The notes beneath the pieces are model-generated. The model saw only the letters and a program-made list of their open reading frames with translations, was not told where the DNA came from and searched no databases. From Natronorubrum halophilum (GTDB lineage Archaea > Halobacteriota > Halobacteria > Halobacteriales > Natrialbaceae), in assembly GCF_003670115.1 (NCBI RefSeq), contig NZ_QQTY01000003.1:248001-312000 (forward strand): a stretch of 64,000 nucleotides of DNA, in the 5' to 3' direction. The position numbers and the translations under genes are program-made. Of the stretch, positions 17,455 through 25,920 are shown piece after piece (position 1 is the stretch's first letter; the number at the start of each line of letters is the position of its first letter).

Positions 17455-18695
17455 TCACAGATCACCGTTGACGATGTCGGCGACTCGCCCGCGGTCGAAC
17501 AGTCGCTCGTCTTCCGGTATCTCGGGATACGGTCCCTCGACGTACGTGGGCCACTCGCCGAACACGTCGGGATAGAGCTGCTTCGCCGTCATCTCGAGTT
17601 GGAACAGGTTCAGGATCGGCCCCTGATTCCGAACGCCGCCGGCGTACACGCGGTCGGTTTCGACCGCCGTGACCTGTCGGGCGACGGGGTCGTCCTCGAG
17701 CGTCCGGCGAGCGTCCTCGATGCCGTCTTCGCCCATCGTTTCGGTAACGAGCAAGATGTCCGGATCCCGGTCGACCAGCAGTTCGATGTCAACTTCGGTG
17801 GCCCCGTCGAGTTCGCCGCCGAAGGCGTCTCTCGCCTCGAGCGGGCGGATGTGCGAGTGCATGAATCCGTCCGCGTTGAGCGGGTACGCCCAGATCGCCT
17901 CTCCGAGGAACTGTACGATCGCGACCGACGGTCGTTGTGCCGCCGGTGGTCGGTTCGCGTCGATCGCCTCGAGCACGCCCGAGTGAATCTCGGCGAGGGC
18001 GTCGTAGCGGCCCCGTTCCTGGAAGACCGCCGCGACCCGCTCGAAGATTTCCCAGAGGGTGTGGTGTCGGTACTCCCCGTCCCACTCCTCTGGGGGAGCC
18101 GTGTTGCCGTTGCTGAACGTGTTGCCGAAAAACGGCGCGACGGTTCGATCGATCTCCGCGACGTCGTCGCTATCCATTCCGTCCATCCAGGTCACGTAGG
18201 CGGGATCTGCCAGATGGAGGTCGCTGTCGAGTTCGTAGAAGAGTTCCTTGTCTGCGTCTAACGAGTTCGGGAGGTCGCTCCACTCGACCGAGACGCCCTC
18301 GAGTCGCTCGAGGTAGTTGTTCCAGACCGGACCGAAGCGCTCCCCGCCCAGGTCGCGTTGACGGCGTCGCCTCGACCGAGCGCGAGGGCCATTCCGGCGT
18401 GGTGGGTGAGATCGGTGAAGACCGTCTCCGGGACCGCCTCGAAGGTGACCGTCCCGGCGGGCGACAGCGTCGCCGAATACGACTCGCTTTCGTCCCCGGG
18501 ATCGGCTTCGTCGTCGGACGCGTCCCCGGCACATCCGGCGAGCAATCCGGCTCCGACGATCGCGCTCCCGTATCTCATGTAGTCCCGTCGAGTCCGTTCG
18601 CTTCGCTCACTCCCCCGACGACTTCCCGCTCGCTGATGCTCGCGGGAATCCCGCCGCGTCGATTCCTCGAGTCGAGTCGGTTCGGTTCTCGTCAT
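17455..18695 (-). pseudogene. Substrate-binding lipoprotein SBP4, frameshifted
   Basis: The N-terminus (MTRTEPTRLEESTRRD, lipobox C55) reads in one frame to ALGRGDAVNATWAG. The rest (ERFGPVWNNYLERLEGVSVEW to the end, GRVADIVNGDL) reads in another. Alignment with SBP3 and SBP8 shows one base missing in the C run at 18342-18345 (plus strand); restoring it gives about 413 residues. The signal peptide carries a roughly 22-residue insertion with a second TRRD, shared with SBP8. The ATG overlaps the SBP5 stop (ATGA). It could be a true frameshift or a homopolymer sequencing error. Confidence 0.8.
18584..18660. repeat. REP-like palindromic insert in SBP4 signal region (copy 1)
   Basis: This 77-bp block is nearly identical (about three differences) to 23375-23451 in SBP8. 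It contains CGCTTCGCTCACTCCC and an imperfect palindrome of the CCCGCTCGCTG...GCTCGCGGG type that resembles dispersed repeats common in haloarchaeal genomes. In SBP4 it is read through in frame as SREHQRAGSRRGSERSERTR. Confidence 0.55.
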
Positions 18696-19879
18696 TGTTC
18701 GCTGTCTCCGTTGATGATGTCGGCGACTCGCCCGCGGTCGAATAATCGCTCACTCTCCGGGACGGATTCGTCCGGCGCAGGCGGTTGGCCGAACAGGTCG
18801 GGATAGATCTGTTCCGCCGAGAGTTCGACCTGGAAGAGGTTGAAAATCGGTCCCTGCAGGGCCGATCCGCCGGCGTAGAGTCGGCCGTTCTGAACGGCCG
18901 TAATCTCCCCACCGACGGGGTGGTCGCCGAGGTCGAAGAACGCTTCCGTCCGCTCTCGGACGTTGGTCCAGTCGAAGTTGTGGATCATCACGTCCGGATC
19001 GAACTCGAGCATCGCCTCCATCGAGTAGTTGTTCCCGTAATCCGAGGCGTAACTTTTCGTCCCCTCCGCGAGCGCGTCGTTCGCGCCGAGCGGGCGCGTG
19101 TGCGCTTTTCCGAACCCCGGACCGTTCAGTCGGTACGGCCCGAACGTGTCCTCGTCGTGATTGTAGACGACGAGCGCCACCGACGGGCGCTCCTCCTGTG
19201 GTGGGAGTTCGGCCCGAATCGTCTCGAGCATCTCCTCTCGAACCCGGATCAGCGCCTGGCTTCGGCTCTGTACCTGATACACCTGTGCGTACCTGTCGAG
19301 GAGTTCCCAGAGCGTGTAGTACTCGTAGGACCGGTCGCCCTGGTAGCCGTGTGCCCGGCTGAATCGATTGCAGAAGAACGGTGCGACGTTCTGTTCGAGC
19401 TCCTCGATGTCCGCGTCGTCGAAGGTCCCCTCCCACCGGAGCGGGTCGAGATGGTGGATATCGGCGTCGAGTTCGTAGAGTATCTCCTTGTCGAGCGTCA
19501 ACTGATCGGTGTAGAACGCGGTGAGGTCGCTCGTATCGAACTCGACGCCGGGGAGTTCGTCGTAGAATCCCGTGTAGTAGCGGTCCGGGAAGCCAAGCGA
19601 AACGATCCTGTCCTGTTGACCCAGCGCGACGAGGTGATCGGCCACCTGCGGATCGTAGAGGACCGCCGCCTCGGGGATGCTATCGAACTCGACCGTTCCG
19701 ACCGGTGATATCGTCACCGAGTACGTCTCATCGTCGGTCGGTCCGGGATCCGAGTCTCCGTCCCGTCCGACCAGCTCCGAACAGCCCGCGAGGGCGGTGC
19801 CGGCCGCGAGTGCGCCGCCGTATTTCAGCGTGTCTCTGCGCGTCGGTTCTCCGGTCGTGCCGTCGGTATTGTCGCTCAT
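18692..19879 (-). CDS. Substrate-binding lipoprotein, SBP5
   Basis: A 395-residue paralogue with Tat motif TRRD (R14-R15) and lipobox LAGC (C33). The mature domain starts YSVTISPVGTVEFDSIPE. It carries the subtype blocks YYTGFYDELPGVEFD and NRFSRAHGYQGD also seen in SBP10, and ends GPIFNLFQVELSAEQIYPDLFG. The C-terminal GEWP motif of SBP2-4 is replaced by GQPPAPDE. It starts 3 bp after SBP6. Its stop overlaps the SBP4 start. Confidence 0.88.
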   Translation of the reverse strand: MSDNTDGTTGEPTRRDTLKYGGALAAGTALAGCSELVGRDGDSDPGPTDDETYSVTISPVGTVEFDSIPEAAVLYDPQVADHLVALGQQDRIVSLGFPDRYYTGFYDELPGVEFDTSDLTAFYTDQLTLDKEILYELDADIHHLDPLRWEGTFDDADIEELEQNVAPFFCNRFSRAHGYQGDRSYEYYTLWELLDRYAQVYQVQSRSQALIRVREEMLETIRAELPPQEERPSVALVVYNHDEDTFGPYRLNGPGFGKAHTRPLGANDALAEGTKSYASDYGNNYSMEAMLEFDPDVMIHNFDWTNVRERTEAFFDLGDHPVGGEITAVQNGRLYAGGSALQGPIFNLFQVELSAEQIYPDLFGQPPAPDESVPESERLFDRGRVADIINGDSEQ

Positions 19880-19881
19880 CG

Positions 19882-21039
19882 TCAGAACTCTCCGTTGATG
19901 ATATCCGCAACCTCCTGGCGGTCGAATAGCCGTTCGTCGCCGGTCACGTCACCGAACTCCTCGGGAAACAGTTGCTTCGCCGCCCGTTCGGTCAGGAAGA
20001 GGTTGTGAATCGGACCCTGGTTGAGGTAGCCGCCGCGGTACACTCGTCCGTTCTGGACGGCGGCGAGCTCGCTCCCGACGGGATGGCTCTGCATGTAGTC
20101 GAGAACGACGTCTCGGAACTCCGCGGCGGACTTTCGCTCGTGGCCGCGCACGAGAATCACGTCGGGGTCGATCTCGAGCAGGTTCTCGTAGTCGAGTTCG
20201 CCGCGATTCCTGGTGCTGAGGTTGTCGATGTCCGTCCCAGTCAGCGCGTCGTGAACGCCGAGATCGCGCCACTGTTTCTTGCTCGTTCCCGCGTCGTCGA
20301 GTCGGTACGGCGAGAACGTCTCCGGCTCTTCGGTCCCCTCGAAGGTGAGGAAGACGTCCGGTCGCTCGTCACTGGGCGGAAGCCGCTCCTGGATCGACGC
20401 GATGAATTCGGTGTGCAGTTCGCTGAACGCCTCGTAGCGCTCTTGCTGTTGGAACACCTCGGCCACTTTCTCGAAGGCCTCGTACAGCGTGTAGTAGCGG
20501 TAATCGTGCCACTCGTCGGACCGGCGGAAGATCAAATTGCCGACGAACGGCGCGACGTTCGACGCGATTTCATCGACGTCCTCGTCGCTCCAGTCGAACC
20601 AGTTGACGAGCATCTGAGGGTCGTACAGATGCACGTCGCTCTCGAGTTCGTAGAACTCCTCTTTGGTTCGGACCTCCGGATACTGCTCGAGGACGTCTCG
20701 ATCGACGGTTACGCCGGGGAGTTCGTCGTAGACGTAGGTGTAGTATCGATCCGCGCCACCGATCCCTATCAGTCCATCAGCCTGTCCCAGTGCGACGGCC
20801 ATATCGGCGTAGCCGCCGTTGTACGCGGTCCACCGCTCGGGTACCTGGTCGAACGAGACCGTCCCCGTCGGTTCCATCGACACCGAGTACGAGCCGTCCT
20901 CGGTCGTCTGGGTCCCTTGGGAATCCTCCTGTCCAACCAGTTCCGAACAGCCCGCGAGGGCGGTCCCGGTCGCAAGCGCCGCGCCGTACTTGATCGTGTC
21001 TCTGCGTGTCGGTGTCGTGTTTGTATTCTTCGAATTCAT
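19882..21039 (-). CDS. Substrate-binding lipoprotein, SBP6
   Basis: A 385-residue paralogue with TRRD (R12-R13) and lipobox C31. The mature part begins YSVSMEPTGTVSFDQVPE and carries GGYADMAVALGQADGLIGIG. It ends QGPIHNLFLTERAAKQLFPEEFG, differing from the NLFQLE consensus. It aligns best with SBP1, SBP7 and SBP9 (HDYRYYTLYEAFEKVAEVF). Its start lies directly against the SBP7 stop with no spacer, indicating coupled translation. Confidence 0.88.
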   Translation of the reverse strand: MNSKNTNTTPTRRDTIKYGAALATGTALAGCSELVGQEDSQGTQTTEDGSYSVSMEPTGTVSFDQVPERWTAYNGGYADMAVALGQADGLIGIGGADRYYTYVYDELPGVTVDRDVLEQYPEVRTKEEFYELESDVHLYDPQMLVNWFDWSDEDVDEIASNVAPFVGNLIFRRSDEWHDYRYYTLYEAFEKVAEVFQQQERYEAFSELHTEFIASIQERLPPSDERPDVFLTFEGTEEPETFSPYRLDDAGTSKKQWRDLGVHDALTGTDIDNLSTRNRGELDYENLLEIDPDVILVRGHERKSAAEFRDVVLDYMQSHPVGSELAAVQNGRVYRGGYLNQGPIHNLFLTERAAKQLFPEEFGDVTGDERLFDRQEVADIINGEF

Positions 21040-22230
21040 TTAGATCTCTCCGTCGATGATGGCTGCAACTCGCCCGCGATCGAACAGCTGTTGGTCCTCG
21101 GGAACGTCCGGGAACCGCTCAGGATCGAACGCGCCGAACGTCTCGGGGTAGAGCAGGCGTGCGACGAGTTCGGTCTGGAACAGGCTCACGATCGGCCCCT
21201 GTTGGAAGTACGGGCCCGGATAGACGGCGTCGTTCTGGACAGCAGTGAGTTGGCGGCCGACGGGATGGTCCGAAAGCGGCGCGACGAACTGGTCGTGAAA
21301 CGCGCTTGCGGAGAACTCGCCGGTTTCGTCCGTGAGGCGAACGCCGCCGTGGACGACGATGATCTCGGGGTCGACATCGAGCATCGCCTCGTAGTCGAGC
21401 ATTCCGTCCGTCTGTTCGTCGCTGAACGCCGATTTGATGCCGAGATCGCGATACTGCTTCATCTCGACCCCCTCAGAATCAGTCGTCATCGCCGCGAACT
21501 CGCCGCTTTCGAGGTCGGATCCGAAGTTTATCAGTCCGATTTCGGGCCGGTCCTGGTCGGCCGATAATTTCGAGTCGATCTCGGACCAGAGCTCGTCGTG
21601 AACGTCGACGAACGCCTCGTACCGCTCGCGTTCGTCGAAGACGTCGGCCAACCGATCGAACGCCTCGTACAGCGAGTACAGTTCGTACTCGTGAAACTCG
21701 CGTCGGCGAACGATATTGTTCCCGAAGAAGGGAGCGACGGTCTCCACGATCTCCTCGGTGTCGGACTCGTCCCAGGAGTCGTCGAAGCCGGTCTTGTGGA
21801 GATAGTTCGGGTCACAGAGGATGATATCCGGATCGAGTTCGTAGAACAACTCCTTGTCCCAGCCGCCCCCGGCGAGCGGGTTCGGGACGTCCGTCGGCAT
21901 CGACACACCGACGCGGTCGTAGAAGTACGGCTGTGGATACCATCCGGCGGGCCGAAACCCATCCCGTTGACCGAGTGCAACGGCCATATCCGCCCACGGG
22001 CCCGTAAGTGCCATCCACGTTTCCGGAACCTCCTCGAGGGAGAGACAGCCGACGGGCTCGATGCAGGCTTCGTACGATCCCTGGCTGTCGGTCCCCTCTG
22101 CCCCGTCGTCCTGCCCGACCAGTTCCGAACAGCCGGCTAGCAGACTTCCCGTGACGAGCGTCCCGCCGTACTTGAGGGTGTCTCTGCGCGTCGGTGCCTC
22201 GTGCGTCGTGTCGGTGGTGTCGTCGCTCAT
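21040..22230 (-). CDS. Substrate-binding lipoprotein, SBP7
   Basis: A 396-residue paralogue. The start at 22230 (MSDDTTDTTHEAP) places TRRD at R15-R16 and the lipobox cysteine at C34; upstream in-frame sequence is an out-of-frame shadow of SBP8. The mature domain opens YEACIEPVGCLSLEEVPE, an unusual variant with two cysteines where paralogues have the YSVTMEP..TV pattern. It ends QGPIVSLFQTELVARLLYPETFG. The divergent first strand may reflect a distinct ligand. Confidence 0.87.
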   Translation of the reverse strand: MSDDTTDTTHEAPTRRDTLKYGGTLVTGSLLAGCSELVGQDDGAEGTDSQGSYEACIEPVGCLSLEEVPETWMALTGPWADMAVALGQRDGFRPAGWYPQPYFYDRVGVSMPTDVPNPLAGGGWDKELFYELDPDIILCDPNYLHKTGFDDSWDESDTEEIVETVAPFFGNNIVRRREFHEYELYSLYEAFDRLADVFDERERYEAFVDVHDELWSEIDSKLSADQDRPEIGLINFGSDLESGEFAAMTTDSEGVEMKQYRDLGIKSAFSDEQTDGMLDYEAMLDVDPEIIVVHGGVRLTDETGEFSASAFHDQFVAPLSDHPVGRQLTAVQNDAVYPGPYFQQGPIVSLFQTELVARLLYPETFGAFDPERFPDVPEDQQLFDRGRVAAIIDGEI

Positions 22231-22232
22231 GT

Positions 22233-23489
22233 TCAGATGTCTCCGTTGATGATGTCTGCCACTCGCTGCCTGTCGAACAACTGCTCTGACTCGGGGAACT
22301 CCGGATACGCGCCGCCGTCGTATCTCGGCCACTCGCCGAACGCCTCCGGATAGAGCTCCTTCGCGCCCATCTCGAGTTGGAAGAGGTGCGCGATCGGTCC
22401 GCCGTACCGAATCGCCATCGGGTAGACGCGGTCGTTTTCGACGGCGGGAATCCCTTGAGCTACGGGATCGCTCTCGAGGTGGTCTTTGGTCTCGAGGAAG
22501 TCCCTGGTCGGCCCCATCGCGTGGGTGATGAGCATCACGTCGGGATCGGCTTCGACGACGGCCTCGAGGTCGATCTCGCTGTACGCTTCCGTGTCGGTGA
22601 ACGCGTCTTTCGCGCCGAGCGGGCGGAGATGCGCCTGCTCGTAGCCGGGGTCGTCGAGTGCGAACGGCCAGATACTCAGCTCGCCGTCCGAGAGCCCCGT
22701 CTGTATTCGGGCGACTCGCGGCCGGTCCGTCTCCGGCGGGAGATTCGCTTCGATCTCGGCGAGGAGATCCGTGCGGATCTCCGTGAGCTCCTGATACCGC
22801 TGTTCTTCCCGAAAGACCGCCGCGACCTTCTCGAAGATCTCCCACAGCGTGTAGTACTCGTAGTCGTCGGCCCACGCTTCAGGGGGCTCCCTCTGGGAAT
22901 CGCTGTAGGCGTTGCCGAACCACGGGGCGACGTTCTCGCCGATCTCCTCGATATCGTCGCGGTCCAAACTGTCCATCACCGTCATGTACGCCGGATCGGC
23001 CAGGTGAAGATCGCTGTCTAACTCGTAGAGGTGCTCCTTGTCGATGTTCCAGGAGTTGGGAAGGCCGGCCCAGTCGGTGGATACGCCCTCGAGGCGCTCG
23101 AGGAAGAGTTCGTAGAGCGTTCCGAAGTTCTCCGGGCTGTACAGCGCGTTGATCGACTCGCCGTACCCGAGCGCGAGCGCCATATCGGCGTGGTGAACGA
23201 GATTGGTGAAGACGCGCTCTGGAGGATGATCGAGCGTGATCTCGCCGGCGGGCGACATCGTCACCGAGTATGACTCTCCATCGCCATCGTCCTCGCTTTC
23301 GACCTCGTCACCGGTCCCGGTACAGCCGGCGAGTAACCCGCCGCCGATCACTACCCCGCCGTATTTCACGTATTCCCGTCGAGTCCGTTCGCTTCGCTCA
23401 CTCCCCCGACGACTTCCCGCTCGCTGGCGCTCGCGGGAATCCCGTCGCGTCGGTGTTTCGGTCGTTTCCGTGCCGTTGGTATTACTCAT
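22233..23489 (-). CDS. Substrate-binding lipoprotein, SBP8
   Basis: A 418-residue paralogue, the longest because of an in-frame insertion in the signal region (SRERQRAGSRRGSERSERTRR), giving two twin-arginine motifs (R15-R16 and R37-R38) before the lipobox C56. The mature domain begins YSVTMSPAGEITLDHPPE and ends GPIAHLFQLEMGAKELYPEAFGEWP. It is the closest relative of SBP4 and supplied the frame check for that gene. Gaps to its neighbours are 2 bp on each side. Confidence 0.88.
   Translation of the reverse strand: MSNTNGTETTETPTRRDSRERQRAGSRRGSERSERTRREYVKYGGVVIGGGLLAGCTGTGDEVESEDDGDGESYSVTMSPAGEITLDHPPERVFTNLVHHADMALALGYGESINALYSPENFGTLYELFLERLEGVSTDWAGLPNSWNIDKEHLYELDSDLHLADPAYMTVMDSLDRDDIEEIGENVAPWFGNAYSDSQREPPEAWADDYEYYTLWEIFEKVAAVFREEQRYQELTEIRTDLLAEIEANLPPETDRPRVARIQTGLSDGELSIWPFALDDPGYEQAHLRPLGAKDAFTDTEAYSEIDLEAVVEADPDVMLITHAMGPTRDFLETKDHLESDPVAQGIPAVENDRVYPMAIRYGGPIAHLFQLEMGAKELYPEAFGEWPRYDGGAYPEFPESEQLFDRQRVADIINGDI
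23375..23451. repeat. REP-like palindromic insert in SBP8 signal region (copy 2)
   Basis: Second copy of the 77-bp block at 18584-18660, lying at the same codon positions of a paralogous signal peptide. In SBP8 the palindromic part reads CCCGCTCGCTGGCGCTCGCG. The shared position indicates insertion before the SBP4/SBP8 duplication, or later gene conversion. Confidence 0.55.
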
Positions 23490-23491
23490 GA

Positions 23492-24682
23492 TTATCTCTC
23501 TCCGCTAACGATGTCGGCAACCTCCTCGCGGTCGAACAACTGTTCCTCCTCGGGCGTCTCGTCCAGCCCTCGCCACTCGCCGAACGCCTCGGGGTACAAC
23601 TGCTTCGCGGCCACTTCGGTCTGGAAGAGATTGGTGATCGGTCCCTGGACGTTCTTGCCGCCGCGGTAGACGCGGCCGTTCTGTACCGCGGTGAGTTCGC
23701 TCCCGAGGCTGTCCGACCGCATTACATCGACGACCTCGGACTGGAACTGCGCTTCAGAATCGGTGTACCCGAACGCGTTGTGCGCGATGATGACGTCCGG
23801 ATCGGCCTCGAGCAGCGTCTCGTAGCCCACGCTTCCGTCGGCGTCGACGCCCGCGGCCGCCCAGGCGTCCTCGACGCCGAGGTCGTGGTACTGCTTCCTC
23901 GCCATTCCCGGCTGCGTCGGGTCGTTGAGGTAGAAGGTTCCGGAGCCGACGAAGTCCTCGCCGGGTACGAGGAACGCGAGGCCAACGCTCGGCCGCTCGT
24001 CGGCCGGCGGCCGTTCCGCCTCGACCTGCGAGAGCATCGCCTCGTGTATCTCTGCGATCGCCTCGTAACGCTCGTGCTCTCGAAACACCTCTGAGACCTT
24101 CTCGAACGCCTCGTACAGCGTGTAATGGGGGTATCCCGGCCCGATTTCCTCCTGCGGACGACGGATGAAGCTCCCGATCCACGGGGCGACGGCGGTCTCC
24201 AGGTCCGAGATGTCGTCCTCGTCGAAATCGAAGTAGTGCTTCGCGTTGTTCGGGTCGATGAGGTGGAGGTCGGCGTCGATCTCGTAGAAGACCTCTTTAT
24301 CGTACTCGCCGCCATGCCGAAGCTGAGTGATTCCCGCGGGATCGACGGACACGCCCGGAAGTTGCTCGAGGAACTCCGTGGGGAGGCTCTGGGTGTCTTG
24401 CATCCCGACCAGCGCGTCTCCGTGTCCGAGGGCGATCAGCATGCCCGCGTAGTCCGCCCGGTAGACGACGACCGACTCGGGGACGGACTCGAAGGTAACC
24501 TCCGTTCGGGGCTCCATCCGAACCGTCCACGAATCCGGATGATCTCCATCGGCATCGTCCGCATCCGACGGGTCTTCGCCGGTACAGCCGGCGAGCAGGC
24601 CGCCGCCGACGACCGCGCCGCCGTACTTGATCGCGTCTCTGCGTGTCGGTGCTCCGCTCGTAGTAGTGTCGTGATTTGGCAT
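23492..24682 (-). CDS. Substrate-binding lipoprotein, SBP9
   Basis: A 396-residue paralogue with TRRD (R14-R15) and lipobox LAGC (C33). The mature domain starts WTVRMEPRTEVTFESVPE, has ALGHGDALVGMQDTQSLP and ends QGPITNLFQTEVAAKQLYPEAFGEW. Blocks such as PHYTLYEAFEKVSEVF group it with SBP1, SBP6 and SBP7. It starts 2 bp beyond the SBP10 stop and precedes SBP8 by 2 bp. Confidence 0.88.
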   Translation of the reverse strand: MPNHDTTTSGAPTRRDAIKYGGAVVGGGLLAGCTGEDPSDADDADGDHPDSWTVRMEPRTEVTFESVPESVVVYRADYAGMLIALGHGDALVGMQDTQSLPTEFLEQLPGVSVDPAGITQLRHGGEYDKEVFYEIDADLHLIDPNNAKHYFDFDEDDISDLETAVAPWIGSFIRRPQEEIGPGYPHYTLYEAFEKVSEVFREHERYEAIAEIHEAMLSQVEAERPPADERPSVGLAFLVPGEDFVGSGTFYLNDPTQPGMARKQYHDLGVEDAWAAAGVDADGSVGYETLLEADPDVIIAHNAFGYTDSEAQFQSEVVDVMRSDSLGSELTAVQNGRVYRGGKNVQGPITNLFQTEVAAKQLYPEAFGEWRGLDETPEEEQLFDREEVADIVSGER

Positions 24683-24684
24683 GC

Positions 24685-25863
24685 TCAGACGTCTCCGTTG
24701 ATGATGTCCGAAACGCGCTCTCGCGAGAACAGCTGCTCCGATTTAGAGATGTCGTAGGTTCCATCGTCATTGTAGGTCGGGAACTCTCCAAACTGCTCGG
24801 GGTAGATTTGCTTCGCAGCCATCTCTATCTGGAACAGATTGTAAATCGGGCCCTGCATCGAATCTCCGCCACCGTACAGCCGATCGTTCTGCACCGCGCT
24901 CAACTTCGAGCCAACCGGATCATCTTCGAGTTCGAGCATCGACTGATACCGTTCGTCAAATCCGCCCGTGCCAAAGTTGTGAATGAGAACGTCTGGATCG
25001 AGCTCAAGCATCGCTTCGAGGTCGTAAACGCCCCCGTCTTCTTCGTACGTCCGGTCACTCTCTGCGAACACGTCCTTCACACCAAGCGGCCGATAGTGGG
25101 AAACACCGAAGCCCTCATTGTCGATTTTGTACGGTGAGAACACCCCCCAATCGTTCATTGCGACTAGTCCGACTGTCGGACGCTCCGCTTCGGGTGGTAG
25201 ATTGGACTCGACGTGAGCAACCAGTTCGTCACGAATACGTTTCAGTGCCTGAAGTCTCTCTGTCTCACGGAACACCTGTGCGACTTTTGCGTACAACTCC
25301 CACGCAGTGTAGTACTCGTAATCCTGAATCCCCGTGTCGGTGTGCGCTCGCGAAAATCGGTTCCCGAAGTACGGGGCGACGTTTTTGGTAATCTCCTCGA
25401 TGTCATCCTCACCATAGTCGTAATACTGTGAATAGACGCGGTACCACGTCGGATCTAATAGAATGAGGTCGGGGTCGACCTGATAGATTATTTCCTTATT
25501 GTCGTGGCTGACCGTTACTCGCGTCGACGGGTCAAACTCGACTCCGGGTAGCTGTTCGTAGTACCCGGTGTAGAAGTTGTCTCCCATGGCTTTGATCGCC
25601 TCACCGTGTCCGCAGGCGACCGCCATGTCAACGTAGTGCTTATTGTACGTCAGTACCTGACTTGGCACCTCCTCAAATTCGATGGTTCCGACTGGTGATA
25701 TCGTAACCGAGTACTCGTCGTCCGTCTCCCCCGCCGGCTCCGATTCGTTCCGGCTGACGACGTCCGAACACCCGGCCAGTAATCCACCACCGACGGCCGT
25801 GCTGCCGTACGTTACGAACTCCCGCCGCGTCGATTCCCCGCGTGCCGGTTTCTCTCTCCCCAT
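24685..25863 (-). CDS. Substrate-binding lipoprotein, SBP10, first gene of iron-box operon
   Basis: A 392-residue paralogue whose ATG (25863) sits 4 bp behind a perfect 16-bp iron-box palindrome. The N-terminus MGREKPARGESTRREF (Tat R13-R14, lipobox C32) closely matches SBP3. The mature domain reads YSVTISPVGTIEFEEVPS, with FYTGYYEQLPGVEFD as in SBP5, and ends GPIYNLFQIEMAAKQIYPEQFGEFP. Codon use appears less GC-rich than in its neighbours (e.g. many A/T third positions from 24720 to 25700), suggesting a younger arrival. It heads the seven-gene run SBP10 to SBP4. Confidence 0.9.
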   Translation of the reverse strand: MGREKPARGESTRREFVTYGSTAVGGGLLAGCSDVVSRNESEPAGETDDEYSVTISPVGTIEFEEVPSQVLTYNKHYVDMAVACGHGEAIKAMGDNFYTGYYEQLPGVEFDPSTRVTVSHDNKEIIYQVDPDLILLDPTWYRVYSQYYDYGEDDIEEITKNVAPYFGNRFSRAHTDTGIQDYEYYTAWELYAKVAQVFRETERLQALKRIRDELVAHVESNLPPEAERPTVGLVAMNDWGVFSPYKIDNEGFGVSHYRPLGVKDVFAESDRTYEEDGGVYDLEAMLELDPDVLIHNFGTGGFDERYQSMLELEDDPVGSKLSAVQNDRLYGGGDSMQGPIYNLFQIEMAAKQIYPEQFGEFPTYNDDGTYDISKSEQLFSRERVSDIINGDV

Positions 25864-25866
25864 GGA

Positions 25867-25918
25867 TTTAGGCTAGCCTAAAACATAATAAGCGCTCCGA
25901 TTGTTAGGTGGGCCTAAA
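25867..25918 (-). promoter_or_regulatory. Iron-responsive promoter B (paired DtxR/IdeR-like boxes)
   Basis: The proximal box TTTAGGCTAGCCTAAA (25867-25882) is a perfect 16-bp palindrome. A distal box with TTAGGT-GG-GCCTAA follows at 25903-25918, again 36 bp away. A TATA-like TTATTATG lies between them (about 25884-25892). The architecture equals promoter A and drives SBP10. The distal box abuts the stop codon of the ABC exporter gene at 25921. Confidence 0.85.
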
Positions 25919-25920
25919 AA

